Below, piece by piece: positions 42,339 through 52,015 of a stretch of 64,000 bases of DNA. This stretch comes from UBA2040 sp041751955 (lineage in GTDB: Bacteria; Bacteroidota; Bacteroidia; Flavobacteriales_D; Crocinitomicaceae): the NCBI GenBank assembly GCA_041751955.1, contig JBGSIB010000073.1:62001-126000 (forward strand). Reading direction: 5' to 3'. The position numbers were made by a program, and so were the translations under genes. The first letter of the stretch is position 1. The number at the start of each line of letters is the position of its first letter. The notes under the pieces were generated by a model that worked only from the letters and a program-made list of their open reading frames with translations, searched no databases and was not told where the DNA came from.

Positions 42339-43871
42339 ATGAAAAAAACAACATCTATACACATCAAAGGCATCAATTTTATAATTGAGGAAGAAGCTTA
42401 TGAAACTCTTAAAAATTACATGAATCGATTGAGTCAAAAATTGGCCAATACGGAAGGTAAAGAAGAAATCATCGAGGATATTGAATTGCGGGTTGCAGAA
42501 CTTTTCACGGCTGAATTGCAAGGTAACAAGGCGGTCATTGAGCAAAAAGATGTAGACAAAACCATAGCACTCTTGGGAGAACCGGAGCAATATATTGAGG
42601 AAGATGAAAGCTCGACAGATTCTAAATCTAGCGACAGTCAGTCTGGACAGGCACATGGTGAAAACCGTGGAGAATATGAAGGCAAAGAGAAGAAACTGTA
42701 CCGAGATATGGAAAATGCGAGTATTGCTGGGGTTTGTTCGGGTTTATCAGCATATTTCAACATTGATCTCATTATAGTTCGTATCATTTTCATTCTACTC
42801 CTTTTTGGCGGTGGATTCGGTTTTCCCCTTTATGTGATTCTGTGGGTAGTTTTACCAACGGCTAACTCGCATATCGATCGCTTGAGAATGCGTGGAATAC
42901 CCATTACTGTAGAATCTGTTCGCGAAGAAGTAGAAATGGCTGCACAACGCTTGACTAAGAGTTCAAAAAAAATGGGGAAATCATTCAGAGGTTCGAACGC
43001 TATTAACAATGGAATCAACACAGTTGGCCGCATTATTTCAAAGATTATCGGCTTTTTCATGCTCTCTTTTGGGTTATGTGTCAGCATTTTCTTTGTTATC
43101 GTTTTTGTCCTTAAAAAAGGGGTTGTTCCTGTCAATGACGAAAATGGAATGCTTTCTCCATACGAATTTGGTAATCTTGTTTTCGAACCGCAATACATGA
43201 ATTTGCTTTGGTGGGTTGGTGGCACGATGCTACTTATTTTCATTATATATCTTGTTGCAACTGCCATGCGATTCATTCTCAATACGCGTTACCCTTGGTA
43301 CAAATATCTTTCAAGATTTACTATCATTGCTATGGTAATAACGGTAATCGTTGGATTCTATATTGGAACATCCATGATGAAAGAGTTTTCTGTCGATAGT
43401 GAAGTAAAAACGGAAATTGCTACAACCGAAACTCCATTTAAAATAGAATACGAAACAATGGCTTATTCCAATTCGGAAGATAAAAGTGTACGTAGCAGAC
43501 ATATTTCTGAGTTGTCCATCCGCAATGGCTTTATTTTTCAGGAAGGATATCGCATTCGACTAAGAGAATCCGCAGATAGTTCTTACCACATCTTTCACAT
43601 CAAATCTGCGAACGGGATAACCAATCGTGTTTCTTCTAAAAAAGCTAAAAATATTCGCTTTGATGCCCAATTCCAAGACAGTGTGCTACTTGTTAAAAAT
43701 TACTACAGTTACCCTGCTAAAGACAAAATAAGAGCACAGCGCATCCGTTTGGTCATCGATATTCCCAAAGGGAAAACAGTGAATTTTGATGGCGCAGAAT
43801 ATTCTGGAAATGAGGATTTTGATAACATTTGGATCCCAAGTAAAAATTGGAATGACGAAGACTGGGATTAG
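42339..43871 (+). CDS. PspC-domain membrane protein
   Basis: The 510-residue protein has an N-terminal soluble helical region (1-100: INFIIEEEAYETLKNYMNRL, then EEIIEDIELRVAELFTAEL and VDKTIALLGEPEQYIEED) of the kind found in Bacteroidota PspC chimeras, a linker (QSGQAHGENRGEYEGKEKK) and the PspC domain (about 115-170: LYRDMENASIAGVCSGLSAY, then FNIDLIIVRIIFILLLFGGG, FPLYVILWVVLPTA). Two or three further membrane helices follow (225-340), and the C-terminal 170 residues are a beta-rich part with the adhesin-like DUF2807 flavour (KTVNFDGAEYSGNEDFDN). The tail NWNDEDWD is acidic. It starts 4 bases after padR; the pair is common in Bacteroidota, and a role in membrane stress response is inferred. 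Confidence 0.92.
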   Translation: MKKTTSIHIKGINFIIEEEAYETLKNYMNRLSQKLANTEGKEEIIEDIELRVAELFTAELQGNKAVIEQKDVDKTIALLGEPEQYIEEDESSTDSKSSDSQSGQAHGENRGEYEGKEKKLYRDMENASIAGVCSGLSAYFNIDLIIVRIIFILLLFGGGFGFPLYVILWVVLPTANSHIDRLRMRGIPITVESVREEVEMAAQRLTKSSKKMGKSFRGSNAINNGINTVGRIISKIIGFFMLSFGLCVSIFFVIVFVLKKGVVPVNDENGMLSPYEFGNLVFEPQYMNLLWWVGGTMLLIFIIYLVATAMRFILNTRYPWYKYLSRFTIIAMVITVIVGFYIGTSMMKEFSVDSEVKTEIATTETPFKIEYETMAYSNSEDKSVRSRHISELSIRNGFIFQEGYRIRLRESADSSYHIFHIKSANGITNRVSSKKAKNIRFDAQFQDSVLLVKNYYSYPAKDKIRAQRIRLVIDIPKGKTVNFDGAEYSGNEDFDNIWIPSKNWNDEDWD

Positions 43872-43892
43872 TACAAGTATCTCCGTACAATT

Positions 43893-45584
43893 CTAAAAAT
43901 CATGACTTTTGATCACTTTAAAAGTTCTCATGATACCATCGGAATCAACTTTCAAAAAGTATATCCCTGAGAATAATCCGGATGTCGAAATTGTCGTGTT
44001 ATGACTTTCAGTTATAAAGAAGACCATTTCCCTTCCTAATTCATCCAACAATTGAATTTGAGAAGCTAATGGAGCAGTAATGTTTAAAACATCTTCCATA
44101 GGGTTCGGGAAAATCGCAACATTTTCAAAGTCAATATCATTTAATGAGTTGGTAGATAAAGTAAAAGTCTGAGTGGATGAATTGCTACATGAGTTAAAAT
44201 CTATTACTGTCAAGGTAACGGAATATGTTCCTGGATTCAGGAAATCAAAACTTGGATTAAAACCTATGCCCGTGTTAATGGTGTTAAATTGCCAACTGTA
44301 ACTCACATTAGGAGCATTGTAATTAGCTGTGAAATCAACGTTTAAGTTAGTTGCGACAAAAGTGAACGTTGCATCCGGTAAATCTGCCGTAACTATTGGA
44401 AATATCGATTTTACAGACACGGCCTGAATGGAGTTGTAGGCATAGACCAAAATATTTCCCATTCCAATACTATTCCAAACAACTTGAATGGAATCGCTCC
44501 AATCATTGACTATTGTTCCATTGACAACATCCGAACAAAAAAACTCGTTTCCTGCCCCCTGAAAATGATATACAAATGTATCGCCCAAACAAACAAAACC
44601 GTTACCTAATATCACCGGCGGACTTGGAACTAAAAGTGGATAAAAATGATTCTGAATGGCATCGACTATTGTATCCCAGTAATTATTGGGAGGTGTGTTG
44701 AAGGTTCCATTATCTGCACCATGAAATTCGTGATCTAGACCAGCAAAGGGCATAAAAGAATGGGCAATTCCCAAGGAGGTAAGTTGATTGGAAATAGGTC
44801 TTGAACCATTTGTTATCGGCGTGGTAAAAACTCCAAATGGATGACCAGTCCCAATAGGCACTGTTCCATCAGCTTCGCCATGGATTAATAGGGCTGGAAC
44901 CGTTTCGTTGGCTTGGATATAATTTGAATCACCCAAAGCTCCCCAAAGACTGAAAATTCCTGTAATGTCCATATTGTGTTGATAGGTATTTCCAGAACAA
45001 TCCAAACATCCCAGTCCTGGATAACCAATTCCACCAGCTATATCACTTGGCGCTTCAGCATCATTCAAATAAGCAGTATGCAAAGCGGCAAATGCCCCAG
45101 CACTGCTTCCTCCTAGAAAAGTATAATTTGTATCGATTCCATATATCGGTGCAAATTCTTTCAGGAAACGAATCGCAGCTCGCATGTCTTGTGTGCCTCT
45201 ATAAACAGCTCTAACGGCCGAACTCGCAGATAAAGGATTAAATCCCAATCGATAGCTCATGGAAGCGGTTACCCAACCTTTACGTGCAAAACTGTCACAA
45301 AGCGCCACCATATCATTCGCTTCTTTGTCACCTAACAAAAAACCTCCCGGGTGTGCAAGCAATAACAAAGGCCGCTTCGTCAACGTGTCTCCCGTTGGAA
45401 CATAAATATCCATGAACAAATCGGTATTGTTGTAGGGAATATTCCAAACTTGTCCTTGACCATATTGAACATCCGCAAATTTCGTTACAGAAGAAAAAAT
45501 TGCCTTCGTATATCGACTCGTATCACACTGAGAGTAAGCGTTCAATAGGAATAGAAAAAATAAAAACGTAAAAAGTAAGCGCAT
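43893..45584 (-). CDS. Secreted alpha/beta-hydrolase (esterase-like) with PKD and T9SS sorting domain
   Basis: The 563-residue protein starts with a signal peptide (MRLLFTFLFFLFLLNAYS). Residues 40-310 form a carboxylesterase/lipase-like hydrolase: PLLLLAHPGGFLLGDKEAND (oxyanion region), nucleophile elbow FLGGSSAGAFAALH (Ser near residue 161), LLIHGEADGTVPIGT (acid) and FAGLDHEFHGA (histidine). A PKD-like repeat follows (about 400-470: VSYSWQFNTINTGIGFNPSF, then FLNPGTYSVTLTVID), and a T9SS type A tail (VAIFPNPMEDVLNITAP, then GIYFLKVDSDGIMRTFKVIK). Its cargo route is thus Sec plus T9SS to the surface or medium. The substrate ester is unknown. It is convergent with pspC, 21 bases apart. Confidence 0.9.
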   Translation of the reverse strand: MRLLFTFLFFLFLLNAYSQCDTSRYTKAIFSSVTKFADVQYGQGQVWNIPYNNTDLFMDIYVPTGDTLTKRPLLLLAHPGGFLLGDKEANDMVALCDSFARKGWVTASMSYRLGFNPLSASSAVRAVYRGTQDMRAAIRFLKEFAPIYGIDTNYTFLGGSSAGAFAALHTAYLNDAEAPSDIAGGIGYPGLGCLDCSGNTYQHNMDITGIFSLWGALGDSNYIQANETVPALLIHGEADGTVPIGTGHPFGVFTTPITNGSRPISNQLTSLGIAHSFMPFAGLDHEFHGADNGTFNTPPNNYWDTIVDAIQNHFYPLLVPSPPVILGNGFVCLGDTFVYHFQGAGNEFFCSDVVNGTIVNDWSDSIQVVWNSIGMGNILVYAYNSIQAVSVKSIFPIVTADLPDATFTFVATNLNVDFTANYNAPNVSYSWQFNTINTGIGFNPSFDFLNPGTYSVTLTVIDFNSCSNSSTQTFTLSTNSLNDIDFENVAIFPNPMEDVLNITAPLASQIQLLDELGREMVFFITESHNTTISTSGLFSGIYFLKVDSDGIMRTFKVIKSHDF

Positions 45585-45643
45585 CTATTAAAAATTTGAC
45601 CACAAGTTAATGAAATGTAGGCAATTAAACTTCTTGAAATAAT

Positions 45644-45651
45644 TACTTTTG
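45644..45651 (+). promoter_or_regulatory. Minus-7 box TACTTTTG in front of the exonuclease gene
   Basis: Matches TAnnTTTG and ends 6 bases before the proposed TTG start codon; no good TTG element at 19-20 bases upstream. Confidence 0.45.
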
Positions 45652-45657
45652 TAGAAC

Positions 45658-47067
45658 TTGGAATTAAACACAGATATAACAACTTTACCAACCAAGTCGC
45701 ATTATGTCATCGTAGATATAGAAACGACTGGTGGTTCTCCGCGCACTTCAAAAATTACTGAAATTGCCATTTACAAACACGATGGAGAAAAAATCATTGA
45801 TTCTTACGAAACTTTGTTGAATCCAGAAATGGAAATCCCTCGATTTATCATCAATTTGACTGGAATTTCAGACAAAATGGTTGAAGGTGCACCCAAGTTT
45901 TATGAAGTAGCGAAAAAAATAGTCGAGTTTACTGAAGATTGTATTTTTGTCGCGCATAACGTTGGCTTTGATTATGGAATTCTTCGACAAGAATTTAAAA
46001 ATCTTGGTTTCGATTACCGACGTCCTCACATGTGTACAGTGCGGGCAAGTCGCTATGTAATTCCTGGACACGATTCCTATTCCCTCGGTAAATTGACTTG
46101 TACACTAGGCATAGAAATAGAAAACCGTCACCGAGCAGGTGGTGATGCATTGGCCACAGCGCATTTGTTCACTATACTCAATGAAAAAGATTCCAATTCC
46201 TTAAAGAATTTTATTCAGCAAGATATCAACCCATCTATTCTTCACCCGAATTTAGATGTGAATGTCATTGATGAACTACCTTCGAAAACAGGTGTTTATA
46301 AATTTTATGACGATACCAATCAGTTGATATATATCGGAAAAAGCATTAGTATCAAAAAACGAGTTGAGCAGCATTTACGAAACAGTACCACCAAAAAAGG
46401 CATTGAAATGCGCGAAGCCATTTGTCGAATCGAATTTGAATTAACCGGTTCTGAATTAATTGCTTTGTTATTGGAATCGGTGTTGATTAAAAAGCACACG
46501 CCTAGATTTAATCATGCCCTGAAGAAAAGTAAATTTCCCTACGGACTCTTTTCTTATCATGATGAGGCAGGATACTTACGTCTATATTTAGGATTAGCTT
46601 CTAAAACAAAAGAATTGCCTTTGACTTCTTTTGGCACGAAACGCGAAGGAATGAATTTCTTGGAATATTGGACAGAGGAACTTGAATTGTGTCAAAAACT
46701 TACTGACCTCTATCCTACTAAATCTTCTTGCTTCCACTACGAAATCAAAAAATGTAATGGGGCTTGCATTGGCATAGAACCTGTTGAAGATTATAATGCA
46801 AGGGTAAATAAATTAATCGGTAAACTCAATTTTGAAGGAGAGTCTTTCTACATCATGGAAACAGGTCGTGCGAAAAACGAAAAATCCCTTGTTCTAGTGG
46901 AAAATGGTTCAATCGTTGGTTTTGGATTCGCCCCATATTTCATTCAAAAGCAAGAACCGTATCGATGGAAACGTTATGTTGATATTTATCAAGAAGATAG
47001 AGATGCGAAAACGATTTTGACTGGATATTTAAGGAAAGGCAAAAAAATAGCGAGAATAGATTTCTAA
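45658..47067 (+). CDS. DEDDh exonuclease (DnaQ-like) fused to a GIY-YIG nuclease domain
   Basis: A TTG start at 45658 gives 469 residues; the first exonuclease motif follows too soon (YVIVDIETTGGSP at residue 17) for any downstream ATG to serve, so TTG is probably real. Residues 15-180 are a DnaQ-like 3'-5' exonuclease with D-x-E (DIETTG), FVAHNVGFDYGIL and the late H-x-x-x-D (HRAGGDALATAH). Residues 215-300 are a GIY-YIG domain as in UvrC/Cho (KTGVYKFYDDTNQLIYIGKS, then KRVEQHLR). The remaining 170 residues resemble the UvrC/Cho cysteine-containing part (YEIKKCNGACIGIEP). This architecture is known in Bacteroidota and Actinobacteria as a Cho-like repair nuclease; physiological role is not settled. 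Confidence 0.9.
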   Translation: MELNTDITTLPTKSHYVIVDIETTGGSPRTSKITEIAIYKHDGEKIIDSYETLLNPEMEIPRFIINLTGISDKMVEGAPKFYEVAKKIVEFTEDCIFVAHNVGFDYGILRQEFKNLGFDYRRPHMCTVRASRYVIPGHDSYSLGKLTCTLGIEIENRHRAGGDALATAHLFTILNEKDSNSLKNFIQQDINPSILHPNLDVNVIDELPSKTGVYKFYDDTNQLIYIGKSISIKKRVEQHLRNSTTKKGIEMREAICRIEFELTGSELIALLLESVLIKKHTPRFNHALKKSKFPYGLFSYHDEAGYLRLYLGLASKTKELPLTSFGTKREGMNFLEYWTEELELCQKLTDLYPTKSSCFHYEIKKCNGACIGIEPVEDYNARVNKLIGKLNFEGESFYIMETGRAKNEKSLVLVENGSIVGFGFAPYFIQKQEPYRWKRYVDIYQEDRDAKTILTGYLRKGKKIARIDF

Positions 47068-47190
47068 GATATTTTATCTTTCGTTCAAAAAGCGGAAAAT
47101 ACCCAATATTACTACTATCCCAACAACAACGATCATTCTTGTCCTTTTCTTTGATAACGAAAAAATTTGTTCAATAGTTTGACATCTGGA

Positions 47191-47228
47191 CAAAAAAAAT
47201 CCCGACAAACTCAAGGTTCATCGGGATT
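47191..47228 (-). terminator. Rho-independent terminator of secDF
   Basis: On the minus strand AATCCCGA (47221-47228) pairs with TCGGGATT (47198-47205), followed by an eight-base T-run. It lies 20 bases after the secDF stop. Confidence 0.93.
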
Positions 47229-47247
47229 GTATTTTTTTGAAGCTATT

Positions 47248-50200
47248 TTAAGCTTTAATTTTCTTTGATAAGTCAACCAATAATGGCGTCGCGATGCACA
47301 AACTTGAGTATGTTCCAACAATCACACCTACCATCAAGGCGAATACAAATCCCTTAATAGCCGCTCCACCGAAGATGAATATAATCAAGAGAACAACGAA
47401 TGTTGTCATGGAAGTATTAATCGTTCTTGACAATGTTGAATTCAAAGCACTGTTAATTGCTTCGGCATCATCTTTACCTGCTTTCTTCAAACCGAGCATC
47501 TCACGAATCCTGTCAAATACAATCACGGTATCATTAATGGAATAACCAATTACGGTCAAAATCGCAGCGATGAAAGCTTGGTCTATATCCATATTGAAAG
47601 GGAGAATTCCATTGAAAATAGCAAAACAAGCCAACACCAAAATTACGTCATGCACCATCGCTAAAATAGCTCCAGTTGAGTATTGCCAAGATCCAAATCG
47701 CAACAAGATATATGCGAAGATGATGATCATGGATAACAAGATAGCAATCATCGAAGATGTTTTTAACTCACCTGAAATCGTTGGAGAAACGTTACGAGTT
47801 TCTTGAATTTTGAAAGCTCCTAACTTTGGTTTACAATTCTCAAGTCCCATCTCTAATTGTTTTCTCACCAATTCCTGAGTGGCATCATCCTCTTTTCCTA
47901 ATTTATAATTCGTTGTTATTTCAACAAAGAAATTAGTCGATTTTGTTTTTAAATCAATTGATGCAGCTTTACCGTTCACTTGGAATTGTTTTGCAAGATT
48001 TGATCTCAAATATTCAATTTGTTTATCGGCTGCTTTCTCAAATTTAACACCGAATGTACGACCTCCAGAGAACTCAACACTTGGCGTCAAACCTTTTGTT
48101 AACAAGGCAATGATACCAATTGCAATCAACACACCAGAAAAAGCATAATACAATTTTCGTTTCCCAACAAAATTGATATTCAAGTTTTTGAAAGCACCTT
48201 TCGTCATTTTTGTATCAAACTCAATGGTTTTACCTTTGTCCAACATTCTGTTGATAATCAAACGAGAAATAACCAAGGCAGCGAATACTGAAGTAAAAAT
48301 ACCAATGATCAAGGTTGTCGCAAAAGATTCAATTGGTCCTGAACCAAATATCTTTAAAACGATTGCCGTCAATAAAGTTGTCACGTTGGCATCAATAATT
48401 GATGACAAAGCTTTCTTAAATCCTGTATCAACTGCTCCTCGTAAATCCTTGCCTGCAGCTTGTTCCTCACGTATACGCTCAAAAATCAATACGTTGGCAT
48501 CAACCGCCATACCAATTGTTAAAACGATACCTGCTAAACCCGCCAAGGTCAATACCGCTCCAAAAGAAGCCAATGAACCAAAGATGAAAATGATATTGGC
48601 AAACAACGCGATATCAGCAACCAAACCTGCTTTTCCATAGTAGAAGAACATGTAAATGAATACCAATAACAACGCGAACCCAAATGAAATCAGACCTGAA
48701 CGTGTATTCTCAGCACCGATTGTCGGACCTACTCGGGTTTGTTCTTTTATCGCTAAGGGAACAGGAAGTGCCCCACCATTCAATAAACCTGTTAATGCAT
48801 TTGCCTCGTCAATAGAAAAGCTTCCCGAAATCTGTGTTCTTCCACCGTTGATAGCTTCGTTCACTCTTGGAGCGCTATAAACAACATTATCCATTGTAAT
48901 AGCTACCAAACGACCAACGTTATCTGCTGTCATTTGTGCCCACTTATCAGAACCTTCCGGCGTCATTTTCAAATCAACAGTTACCAGAGCATTGTCCTGA
49001 TCAAAACCAGTCGATGCAGACTCTATGTCTGTTCCTCCAACCAATGGTTTCCCATTTTCTGGTTCTTTAATAACGTACAATGCGTAACCCAATTCTTTTT
49101 TACTTGTAGGCAATTTTTCAGCTTCAGCAGACCACATGAAGCGAACATCAGGACTGAATACAGACATCACATCATTTCGCGCCAAGATGGCATTAACAGC
49201 ATTTCTGTTTTCAACAGTTGCATACCCTAGCGTAAATTCGTTTCCGCCAATGATATAATCTCCTAAACTTTTGCCCCCACCTTTTGAAGATGTATTGTTA
49301 TCCGTCAACAAATCTAAAGCACTTTTATTGGAATCTTGCTTAACATTCAGTGTATCATCAGACTTAGTTGTATCTGCTGCTAAATCCTCAAGCGAAACTT
49401 CTGCGTTTTTCGACATCTCAATCGCTCGTTGCCATTGGTCACCCAATTGCGCTGGTTGATACGTTTCGTAAAATTCAAGATTAGCCGTTGATATGATTTT
49501 CTTTGCAACTGTTGCCTCATCCTGAACTCCAGGTAATTCAACATACAAACGATTGTTTGTTGGGTCTTTTTGAATATTAGGTTGGGCAACACCAAATTGG
49601 TTAATTCGACGATTCATTATCATCTCTACGCCGTCAATTGCACTTCCAACTTTGTTTTTCAAGAAAGCAATAACATCCTCGTCTGAAGAGTTCATACCTA
49701 ATTCATCAATATCAGAGATAGCAAATGCTTGAACCAATTTAGAGCTTGGATTCACTCTCTTGTATTCTTTTACAAATACATCGATAAAATCTCCACCTTG
49801 TCTTTCGTAAATTCCTTTGGCGGCATCAAAAGGCTTTTTAAACGCCAAAGATCTCTCATTCAAGGCAAAGTTTTTAATCAACTCAGGAATTGAAATTTCC
49901 ATCGTGATGGACATTCCACCTACCAAGTCCAATCCAAAAGCCAAACTTCGTTTCTTTACTTGAGAAAAAGTTGAACCAAAAACAGGATAAACAGGCGTTT
50001 CAGCTTTTGAACGCAAAATCTGATTAACAAAAGCAGCATGTGCTATTTCTTCACCTTCTGGTTTGTTGAAATCAATTTTAACATCATTCAATAAAGTTGA
50101 ATCACCTGTAGCTGCTGCTACTTTCTTTAAATCCTCAACCATTCCCTTGGCTTGCTTCTCAGCTTTATTTTCAACGCCGTTGGATACCCAAGTAAATGAT

Positions 50201-50265
50201 AATTGATAAACACAAATTGCTGTGAGTAAAATGGTTAAAAACCAGAAAAATCCTTTGTTACGCAT
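47248..50265 (-). CDS. secDF: Protein translocase subunit SecDF (fused)
   Basis: The 1005-residue protein joins SecD (about 1-650) and SecF (about 700-1005). SecD features: the N-terminal helix FFWFLTILLTAICVYQLSF, GLDLVGGMSITMEI (near residue 110), the P1 head with NRRINQFGVAQPNIQ, LYVELPGVQD, and the conserved TLAGLAGIVLTIGMAVDANVLIFERIREE (core GMAVDANVLIFERIREE). SecF features: SVEFSGGRTFGVKF, ILTVIGYSINDTVIVFDRIRE and TSMTTFVVLLIIFIFGG. Twelve membrane helices are expected. SecDF uses the proton gradient to pull exported proteins through SecYEG, and so serves the many T9SS and lipoprotein genes in this window. A region of about 100 residues inserted between P1 blocks (DTTKSDDTLNVKQDSNKS) is low-complexity. 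It ends at its own terminator. Confidence 0.97.
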   Translation of the reverse strand: MRNKGFFWFLTILLTAICVYQLSFTWVSNGVENKAEKQAKGMVEDLKKVAAATGDSTLLNDVKIDFNKPEGEEIAHAAFVNQILRSKAETPVYPVFGSTFSQVKKRSLAFGLDLVGGMSITMEISIPELIKNFALNERSLAFKKPFDAAKGIYERQGGDFIDVFVKEYKRVNPSSKLVQAFAISDIDELGMNSSDEDVIAFLKNKVGSAIDGVEMIMNRRINQFGVAQPNIQKDPTNNRLYVELPGVQDEATVAKKIISTANLEFYETYQPAQLGDQWQRAIEMSKNAEVSLEDLAADTTKSDDTLNVKQDSNKSALDLLTDNNTSSKGGGKSLGDYIIGGNEFTLGYATVENRNAVNAILARNDVMSVFSPDVRFMWSAEAEKLPTSKKELGYALYVIKEPENGKPLVGGTDIESASTGFDQDNALVTVDLKMTPEGSDKWAQMTADNVGRLVAITMDNVVYSAPRVNEAINGGRTQISGSFSIDEANALTGLLNGGALPVPLAIKEQTRVGPTIGAENTRSGLISFGFALLLVFIYMFFYYGKAGLVADIALFANIIFIFGSLASFGAVLTLAGLAGIVLTIGMAVDANVLIFERIREEQAAGKDLRGAVDTGFKKALSSIIDANVTTLLTAIVLKIFGSGPIESFATTLIIGIFTSVFAALVISRLIINRMLDKGKTIEFDTKMTKGAFKNLNINFVGKRKLYYAFSGVLIAIGIIALLTKGLTPSVEFSGGRTFGVKFEKAADKQIEYLRSNLAKQFQVNGKAASIDLKTKSTNFFVEITTNYKLGKEDDATQELVRKQLEMGLENCKPKLGAFKIQETRNVSPTISGELKTSSMIAILLSMIIIFAYILLRFGSWQYSTGAILAMVHDVILVLACFAIFNGILPFNMDIDQAFIAAILTVIGYSINDTVIVFDRIREMLGLKKAGKDDAEAINSALNSTLSRTINTSMTTFVVLLIIFIFGGAAIKGFVFALMVGVIVGTYSSLCIATPLLVDLSKKIKA

Positions 50266-50300
50266 GTTCGTATAATCCGTTTATTTATATTTCAAGGGGG

Positions 50301-50331
50301 CAAATATAGAGTTTACCGCCAACAAAATCAA
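50301..50331 (-). promoter_or_regulatory. Promoter of secDF (TTG-N20-TATATTTG)
   Basis: On the minus strand TTG (50329-50331) is followed after 20 bases by TATATTTG (50301-50308). The ATG at 50265 lies 35 bases further. Confidence 0.5.
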
Positions 50332-50417
50332 TAAAGTACGAAAGGTTTTATGATATTTCTTTTTTCAAGCTGAATATAAGGTCTGATGGGCATTCTATCG
50401 CTCCACCGAAAAGCGGT

Positions 50418-51104
50418 CTATTCGATACCAAAATCAATCAATCTGTAGAAGATTTCTCGACCTGTTTTTGGCTGAAGTGTATCGAAGTTTTCTATAACTA
50501 AATCTTTATAATATTTCTCTACCAAGCCCACCTTTTTGGCATACACTTCATGTTGTTTTTGATAATCTACCAAAGAAAAGAAATCAGCCTGAACAACAGT
50601 TACGGTTGAGTCAAAGCCATTTCCATTGATAAAGAATGGCGCATGTATGTTTTCGTAAAAGGCCATTTGTGGAGCATAAGAATTGTAAGAATTAATATCC
50701 CATTCTTTACTTTTTGTTGGTGCAAAAATCAATTTAACTATCCTTTGATTCTCTTCCACCAATTCCGATTGAAGGTTGTTCGAAAACGTTGCCCAAATAT
50801 CTGTTTGTTGCCAAGTTGTTCCGCCATCATAACTTTTGTAGCGTTCAAATTCACGACCGTTTCTACCTAAATTATCGACGTAAATTTCGCCAATGACTGT
50901 TTTCAAGAGAAAATTTGTGGTATCGTGAATTCCTGAATCGTCATCATGATATATTTCTTGCGCATCGTAAATGGCATAACGACCTTGTTCTAGAGGAAAA
51001 TAATCTAAATGAAGATTGGGCAATGTGGATGCTTCCTTTTTCTTGCAAGCAGAAAATTGAGTTATGAGCAGGGCAACAATTAGAAAGGATGCTATCTTCT
51101 TCAT
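50418..51104 (-). CDS. Lipoprotein of unknown function
   Basis: The 228-residue protein has a lipoprotein signal (FLIVALLITQFSAC, Cys20) followed by a Lys-rich anchor KKKEAS. The mature sequence is beta-rich: LDYFPLEQGRYAIYDAQEIY, NFLLKTVIGEIYVDN, EFERYKSYDGGTTWQQTDIW and YAKKVGLVEKYYKDLVIEN. The phrase PLEQGRYxxYD is common in Bacteroidota outer-membrane lipoproteins of unknown role. No enzymatic motif is seen. It is 25 bases downstream of the MORN-type gene on the same strand and may share its transcript. Confidence 0.7.
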   Translation of the reverse strand: MKKIASFLIVALLITQFSACKKKEASTLPNLHLDYFPLEQGRYAIYDAQEIYHDDDSGIHDTTNFLLKTVIGEIYVDNLGRNGREFERYKSYDGGTTWQQTDIWATFSNNLQSELVEENQRIVKLIFAPTKSKEWDINSYNSYAPQMAFYENIHAPFFINGNGFDSTVTVVQADFFSLVDYQKQHEVYAKKVGLVEKYYKDLVIENFDTLQPKTGREIFYRLIDFGIE

Positions 51105-51129
51105 TACTCAAATATACGTTGAAAGTAAT

Positions 51130-51888
51130 TTATTCGTTGGGATTTATACCCTTTTCTTTCATCTGTTTCAACAACAATTTCAAATCTCGACCTTCTTTCA
51201 ACTTTCCATTGAAAAAATAAACTCGATTGATTTCTTTACCGCTTTCATCGTGCGCCGTGCACCAACCGTGCTTTACACCATTTTTATACCTAGAAAAAGA
51301 CAACAATCTTCCATTCGGCTGAAATTCTTCCCAAGTTCCATGTCTTTTATTGTTGACAAAATTCCCTTTGACTTTAATGGGGCCAACATCAAAATACTCC
51401 AAATACTCTCCTTCCAGCAAACCATTAACATAGCGCATTTTTGCAGAAACTCGAACCGATTTATCACTAAGTTCTTCTGGAACAAAGTAGATTTCTTTTA
51501 AACCATCCAAAACATCTTGTTTATATGTTTCAGCATAACTTATTCTACCTGATGGCCCATAATTTTTCCAAACAGAATCTTTCTTTTGATTGATATAGAT
51601 TCCAACACTCATTACAATGCCTGTTTCATGATAGAAAAATGCTTCCGCTCGATTTGTTCCTTCTTGATGATTAATAATGGCTTTTATTTTCGTGCTAGGA
51701 TAATAATATGTGAATTTACCAATCGGTTTATCATCTTTAAAAGTGCCTATATACTCTAAAGCTTTACTTTTTGGGTAATTTTTCTGCCAAACGCCTTGCT
51801 TGCGACCTTTACTGTCCGTTTTATTAACTTGAGCGCTCAATCCGAAGCTTATCAAGACAAAAGCAATAAATAGAATACTGTGTTTCAT
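51130..51888 (-). CDS. Exported protein with MORN-type (YwqK-like) repeats
   Basis: The 252-residue protein has a signal peptide (MKHSILFIAFVLISFGLSAQ) and a series of about eight MORN-like repeats of 20-25 residues: DSKGRKQGVWQKNYPKSKA, LEYIGTFKDDKPIGKFTYYY, VKGNFVNNKRHGTWEEFQPNG, SRYKNGVKHGWCTAHDESGK (each with G-x-W/F-x-x-Y). Such repeats are annotated as 'toxin-antitoxin YwqK family antitoxin', although in secreted proteins of this phylum they are structural repeats and no toxin partner is adjacent. A lysine-rich, 25-residue C-terminus ends it. Probably periplasmic. It is followed after 25 bases by a lipoprotein gene. Confidence 0.85.
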   Translation of the reverse strand: MKHSILFIAFVLISFGLSAQVNKTDSKGRKQGVWQKNYPKSKALEYIGTFKDDKPIGKFTYYYPSTKIKAIINHQEGTNRAEAFFYHETGIVMSVGIYINQKKDSVWKNYGPSGRISYAETYKQDVLDGLKEIYFVPEELSDKSVRVSAKMRYVNGLLEGEYLEYFDVGPIKVKGNFVNNKRHGTWEEFQPNGRLLSFSRYKNGVKHGWCTAHDESGKEINRVYFFNGKLKEGRDLKLLLKQMKEKGINPNE

Positions 51889-52015
51889 TTTTAAGGTTCC
51901 GCTGTTATTTTATATTGTGTTCAAAGCAGTTTTCATGCCAAATAAAAATAATTTTATCGATGATATAACTGTCACGTCCTATTCGGTTACAAGTTCTAAA
52001 GGAATTTGAGACAGA

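Noticed and set aside
51130..51888. Possible antitoxin (YwqK family) of a toxin-antitoxin pair
   Set aside because: MORN-type repeats with a signal peptide and no toxin gene beside it; the family label is structural only.
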